Shown one piece after another: positions 63,800-64,000 of a stretch of 64,000 bases of DNA (positions are counted from its first letter, which is position 1; every line of letters starts with the position of its first letter). The notes under the pieces are model-generated. The model was not told where the DNA came from, ran no database searches, and was given only the letters and a program-made list of their open reading frames with translations. The stretch comes from Prauserella marina. Its GTDB lineage: Bacteria; Actinomycetota; Actinomycetes; Mycobacteriales; Pseudonocardiaceae. Position numbers and translations under genes: made by a program. Location: the NCBI RefSeq assembly GCF_002240355.1, contig NZ_CP016353.1, forward strand, positions 3,584,501-3,648,500. Reading direction: 5' to 3'.

Positions 63800-64000
63800 C
63801 CAGGGATCTCCACTTCGCCTACGGCGACAAGATCGTCTTCTCCGGCGTCGATCTCACCGCGAGCGCGGGACACCGCGTCGGCCTCGTCGGCGAGAACGGC
63901 ATCGGCAAGTCCACGCTGCTGCGGCTGCTCGCCGGTATCGAGCACGCGCAGGCCGGCACCGTCGAGGGCGGTGGGGACATCGGGTTCCTCGACCAGGAAC
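63775..64000 (+). CDS. ABC-F family ATPase (5' part; start uncertain)
   Basis: The first about 70 codons of an ABC-F protein: [49 protein letters not shown] (Walker A [9 protein letters not shown]), [11 protein letters not shown]. No membrane helix. ABC-F proteins act on the ribosome; actinobacterial members often give resistance to macrolides, lincosamides or pleuromutilins. No good start codon is in frame near residue 1: a CTG at 63775 or a far TTG at 63679 are the options, while GTG 63768 is out of frame. Continues beyond the window. Confidence 0.85.
   Translation, partial: [75 protein letters not shown]

Overview
This is a high-GC actinobacterial chromosome segment. It carries a Pup-proteasome system (pup, dop, pafA, prcB/prcA, mpa, pafBC), TatA/TatC, and a mycofactocin-type dehydrogenase pair. 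GTG starts, 4-bp stop/start overlaps and Gln/Pro-rich actinobacterial envelope proteins fit the order Pseudonocardiales (an Amycolatopsis/Saccharomonospora/Prauserella-like organism). The family-level guess is inference. Most of the right two thirds follows the Mycobacterium tuberculosis Rv2089c-Rv2125 neighbourhood: M24 peptidase, 5'-3' exonuclease, DUF4333 protein, HelY helicase, TatC/TatA, PafC/PafB/PafA, PrcA/PrcB, Pup, Dop, Mpa, TrmI, RecB-like nuclease, HisG/HisE and PAC2. I see no phage, insertion sequence, CRISPR array, rRNA or tRNA.

Layout. (1) 1-7.4 kb is an uptake and oxidation island. A peptide/nickel-type ABC transporter (permeases plus lipoprotein, minus strand) is divergent from an SsuABC/NrtABC-type transporter that leads into an FMN-dependent NtaA/DmoA-family monooxygenase, which suggests organosulfur or related scavenging. 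(2) 7.7-9.2 kb is a monofunctional catalase. (3) 9.4-12.6 kb holds an MftD-like FMN enzyme and a mycofactocin-coupled SDR behind a perfect operator-like palindrome, then a terminator, then a fatty-acid desaturase. (4) 12.7-15.7 kb is a four-gene meta-cleavage operon of the 3-hydroxyanthranilate / 2-aminomuconate route (4-oxalocrotonate decarboxylase, RidA-type deaminase, 3-hydroxyanthranilate dioxygenase, ACMS decarboxylase). (5) 16-18.3 kb has two CNNM/HlyC-type membrane proteins. (6) 18.4-25.7 kb has a HAD phosphatase, SGNH hydrolase, a MazF-like toxin-antitoxin pair, Lrp regulator, M24 peptidase, methyltransferase, exonuclease, a DUF4333 lipoprotein and an Eis-like acetyltransferase.

(7) 25.8-49.2 kb is the conserved core: a second DUF4333 protein, HelY, diacylglycerol kinase, TatC-TatA, PafC-PafB-PafA, a PAP2-DGK fusion, then dop-pup-prcB-prcA-MOSC on the minus strand, a small accessory block (NUDIX, lipoprotein, aldo/keto reductase, small HTH protein), mpa and trmI. 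Pup ends in GGQ and needs Dop deamidation. PafA attaches it to targets, Mpa (ending QYL) unfolds them, and PrcAB degrades them. (8) 49.2-58.1 kb: M50 protease, RecB-like nuclease, a 9-bp minisatellite in front of a thioesterase, an orphan ParA, VOC protein, hisE-hisG, methyltransferase, HAD phosphatase and PAC2 protein. (9) 58.1-64 kb: an MFS transporter with no ordinary start codon, a TetR/NmrA divergent pair with twin operators, an ArsR-MFS-phosphoesterase operon, and the start of an ABC-F gene behind a leader that looks like a translation-coupled attenuator.

The items I rate highest for a second look are the MftD/SDR pair away from any visible mycofactocin cluster, the matched operators around the small HTH gene at 45 kb, the ABC-F leader at 63.7 kb, the 9-bp tandem array at 51.5 kb, the CTG-start MFS gene, and the leaderless self-operator layout of the toxin-antitoxin pair.
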